Origin: JAHDCJ01 sp039028895
Lineage (GTDB): Bacteria; Bacteroidota; Bacteroidia; Chitinophagales; Saprospiraceae
Length of the DNA: 64,000 bases
NCBI GenBank assembly: GCA_039028895.1
Contig: JBCCHF010000001.1
Coordinates: 62,001 to 126,000 of the forward strand
Direction: 5' to 3'
The position numbers were made by a program, and so were the translations under genes. Position 1 is the stretch's first letter, and each line of letters begins with the position of its first letter. This document shows positions 62,544-64,000 of the stretch, in pieces. The notes beneath the pieces are model-generated. The model saw nothing but the letters and a program-made list of their open reading frames with translations. It searched no databases and was not told the DNA's origin.

Positions 62544-62551
62544 CAAAATTA
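62544..62551 (-). promoter_or_regulatory. Candidate -7 element (TAATTTTG) abutting the Cys-motif gene
   Basis: TAATTTTG on the minus strand is followed by CAGGA and the ATG at 62538. It lies in the 25-base gap after uvrC, so the gene may have its own leaderless transcript. Confidence 0.35.
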
Positions 62552-62563
62552 TGAAATAAGTCA

Positions 62564-64000
62564 CTAGGGCTTATTGTCAAAATAGGATTTAACTTTTAGT
62601 GCGGCGTTTTTTCCAACGACTTCCATTAACTCCGAAGGGAGGGCTTCCTTGATCTTTTTTACGGACTTGAAATGTACCAACAGTTTTTGAGCTGTTTTGG
62701 CACCAATGCCAGGAATGTCGGTAAGTTCAGTCTTCGCAAAATCTTTTGAGCGTTGGTTGCGATGAAAGGTAATGGCAAAACGGTGGGCCTCGTTACGCAA
62801 TTGCTGGATGAGTTTTAGGGATTCAGACCGTTTGCTCAATAATAAAGGCACCGGATCTTCCGGGAAATAAATCTCTTCGAGACGTTTCGCTATGCCGATA
62901 ACAGTAATCTTATCATAAAGGTCGAGTTCTTTAAGGATTTTTACGGCAGCGTTCAACTGCCCTTTTCCGCCATCGATAACAACTAATTGCGGCAGGTCTT
63001 GATTTTCTTCCTTTAGTCGGCGGTATCTTCTGAAAACCACTTCTTCCATAGAGGCAAAATCGTCTGGACCTACTACTGTTTTGATATGAAAATGGCGATA
63101 ATCTTTTTTGGAAGGTTTCGCATTTTTAAAAACAACACAAGACGCAACCGGATTAGAACCCTGGATATTCGAATTATCAAAACATTCGATCTGTATGGGT
63201 ACATCATCCATATTCAGATCTTCCTTTAGTGTTTTCAGAATACGTTCTGCTGCGGGTTGCTTCCTAATCTTGGCCAGCTCTTCTTTCTTCTTCTGTAATT
63301 TATAATACTGCACATTCTTTTCAGAAAGCTCAAGGAGTTTTTTCTTGTCGCCTACTTTCGGGATGCTCATTTTCAAGTCATCATCATCGCTTAGAATGGG
63401 TACCGGGAAAGGCAGGATAAGCATTGGGGCATGACTTCTGTACTTTTCCCTCAGTGTCTGAATGGCGTAGCTCAGCAGATCTTTTTTATTATCGTTGAGA
63501 TTTGGCGTCATTTCTAGCGTGAAGGTATGGATGATGGCACCATCAACAACTTTGATGTAATTGACATATGCCAGCTTTTCATCTTCTGCAATTGAGAATA
63601 CATCGACATCTTCAATAGAAGGATTAACTACGGTCGACCTCGACTGGTACTTCTTTAAAGACTTGATCTTTTCCTTGAGTAGTTGGGCTTTTTCAAACTC
63701 CAGCGCTGCGGCACTCTCTTCCATTTGAATTTTCATATGTCGAATTACAGTGCTGAACTTCCCTTTCAACATATTTCGGATCTGTCGGATCTTTTCGTTG
63801 TACTCTTCTTCCGATTCAAGGTTCTCGCAAGGTCCTTTACAATTTTTGATATGATATTCAAGACAAACCTTGAATTTACCTTTATTGATATTATCCTCAG
63901 TCAGGTTATAAGTACACGTTCTTAATTGGAAGAGTTGTTTGATCAGTTCCAGTACAATTTTCACACGCGAAACTGAAGTATACGGACCGAAGTATTTTGA
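62564..64000 (-). CDS. uvrC: UvrABC excinuclease subunit C (5' end outside window)
   Basis: This DNA-repair nuclease cuts on both sides of lesions in UvrB-DNA complexes. The frame stays open to the window edge: the codons before the first internal Met read SKYFGPYTSVSRV, part of the N-terminal GIY-YIG region, so the start lies beyond 64000. The visible part has CLEYHIKNCKGPCENL, a UVR UvrB-binding helix pair (MEESAAALEFEKAQLLKEKI), and the RNase H-like nuclease (IECFDNSNIQGSNPVASCVVF, LVVIDGGKGQLNAA). It ends in a double helix-hairpin-helix (LTDIPGIGAKTAQKLL). About 479 residues are visible of a usual 600. Confidence 0.95.
   Translation of the reverse strand, partial: SKYFGPYTSVSRVKIVLELIKQLFQLRTCTYNLTEDNINKGKFKVCLEYHIKNCKGPCENLESEEEYNEKIRQIRNMLKGKFSTVIRHMKIQMEESAAALEFEKAQLLKEKIKSLKKYQSRSTVVNPSIEDVDVFSIAEDEKLAYVNYIKVVDGAIIHTFTLEMTPNLNDNKKDLLSYAIQTLREKYRSHAPMLILPFPVPILSDDDDLKMSIPKVGDKKKLLELSEKNVQYYKLQKKKEELAKIRKQPAAERILKTLKEDLNMDDVPIQIECFDNSNIQGSNPVASCVVFKNAKPSKKDYRHFHIKTVVGPDDFASMEEVVFRRYRRLKEENQDLPQLVVIDGGKGQLNAAVKILKELDLYDKITVIGIAKRLEEIYFPEDPVPLLLSKRSESLKLIQQLRNEAHRFAITFHRNQRSKDFAKTELTDIPGIGAKTAQKLLVHFKSVKKIKEALPSELMEVVGKNAALKVKSYFDNKP

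Overview
The window reads as a chromosomal segment of a Bacteroidota bacterium, most likely in or near the Saprospiria (Lewinella/Haliscomenobacter-like). That placement is an inference from gene content. It rests on type IX secretion (T9SS) C-terminal sorting domains of types A and B, large SprB-repeat surface proteins, a TonB-dependent receptor with a carboxypeptidase-like N-terminal domain, DUF3127, a short-type adenylate kinase, and many TAnnTTTG promoter -7 elements without Shine-Dalgarno sequences. I see no rRNA, tRNA, CRISPR array, transposase, integrase or phage module.

Layout. 0.2-9.4 kb, mostly minus strand: a LytS/LytTR two-component pair, a membrane nucleotide cyclase, a TonB-dependent receptor, an M1 aminopeptidase, an alpha/beta hydrolase and a double-fasciclin lipoprotein. 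9.7-18.8 kb: Xaa-Pro aminopeptidase, a T9SS type B SprB-repeat protein, then housekeeping genes (pssA, purS, rsmI), an M28 peptidase and hpt. 18.9-25.6 kb: two tandem glucosaminidase-LysM paralogues, an O-methyltransferase, an EamA transporter, a peroxiredoxin, the N-degron pair clpS-aat, and a Nudix hydrolase. 25.8-36.4 kb: three giant secreted multidomain proteins in a row (CotH-like, serine endopeptidase, M43 metalloprotease), all with SprB repeats. The two proteases share an unusual C-terminal module ending in dockerin-like calcium loops and the same last six residues. 36.4-42.3 kb: ferritin, a second EamA transporter, obg, adk, an NlpC/P60 lipoprotein, a probable structured RNA, a cysteine-less ArsC/Spx-like protein, a DUF3127 protein with an SSB-like acidic tip, and a W-repeat protein.

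42.3-45.9 kb: the lipid-synthesis/translation cluster fabH-efp-accB-accC. 46.0-47.8 kb: a compact three-gene operon of a coiled-coil protein, a 287-aa helical protein and a Ras-superfamily small GTPase; this is the best candidate for an under-described system. 47.9-50.9 kb: a polysaccharide deacetylase-like protein, a FemAB/GNAT-like protein and upp. 51.0-53.8 kb: a visibly A+T-rich stretch of unrecognised genes. 54.0-56.6 kb: an AraC regulator, a SnoaL-like protein whose upstream signal peptide is cut off by an in-frame TGA, and an alpha/beta hydrolase lipoprotein. 56.7-61.1 kb: a NodB-type deacetylase, an XRE regulator with a degenerate metalloprotease motif, and a membrane-anchored MutS-like ATPase. 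61.2-64.0 kb: an outer-membrane barrel candidate, a small Cys-motif protein, and uvrC running off the right end.

Family assignments rest on motifs read by eye in the translated sequence; no database search was run. Coordinates follow the most likely start codon, with alternatives given where they matter.
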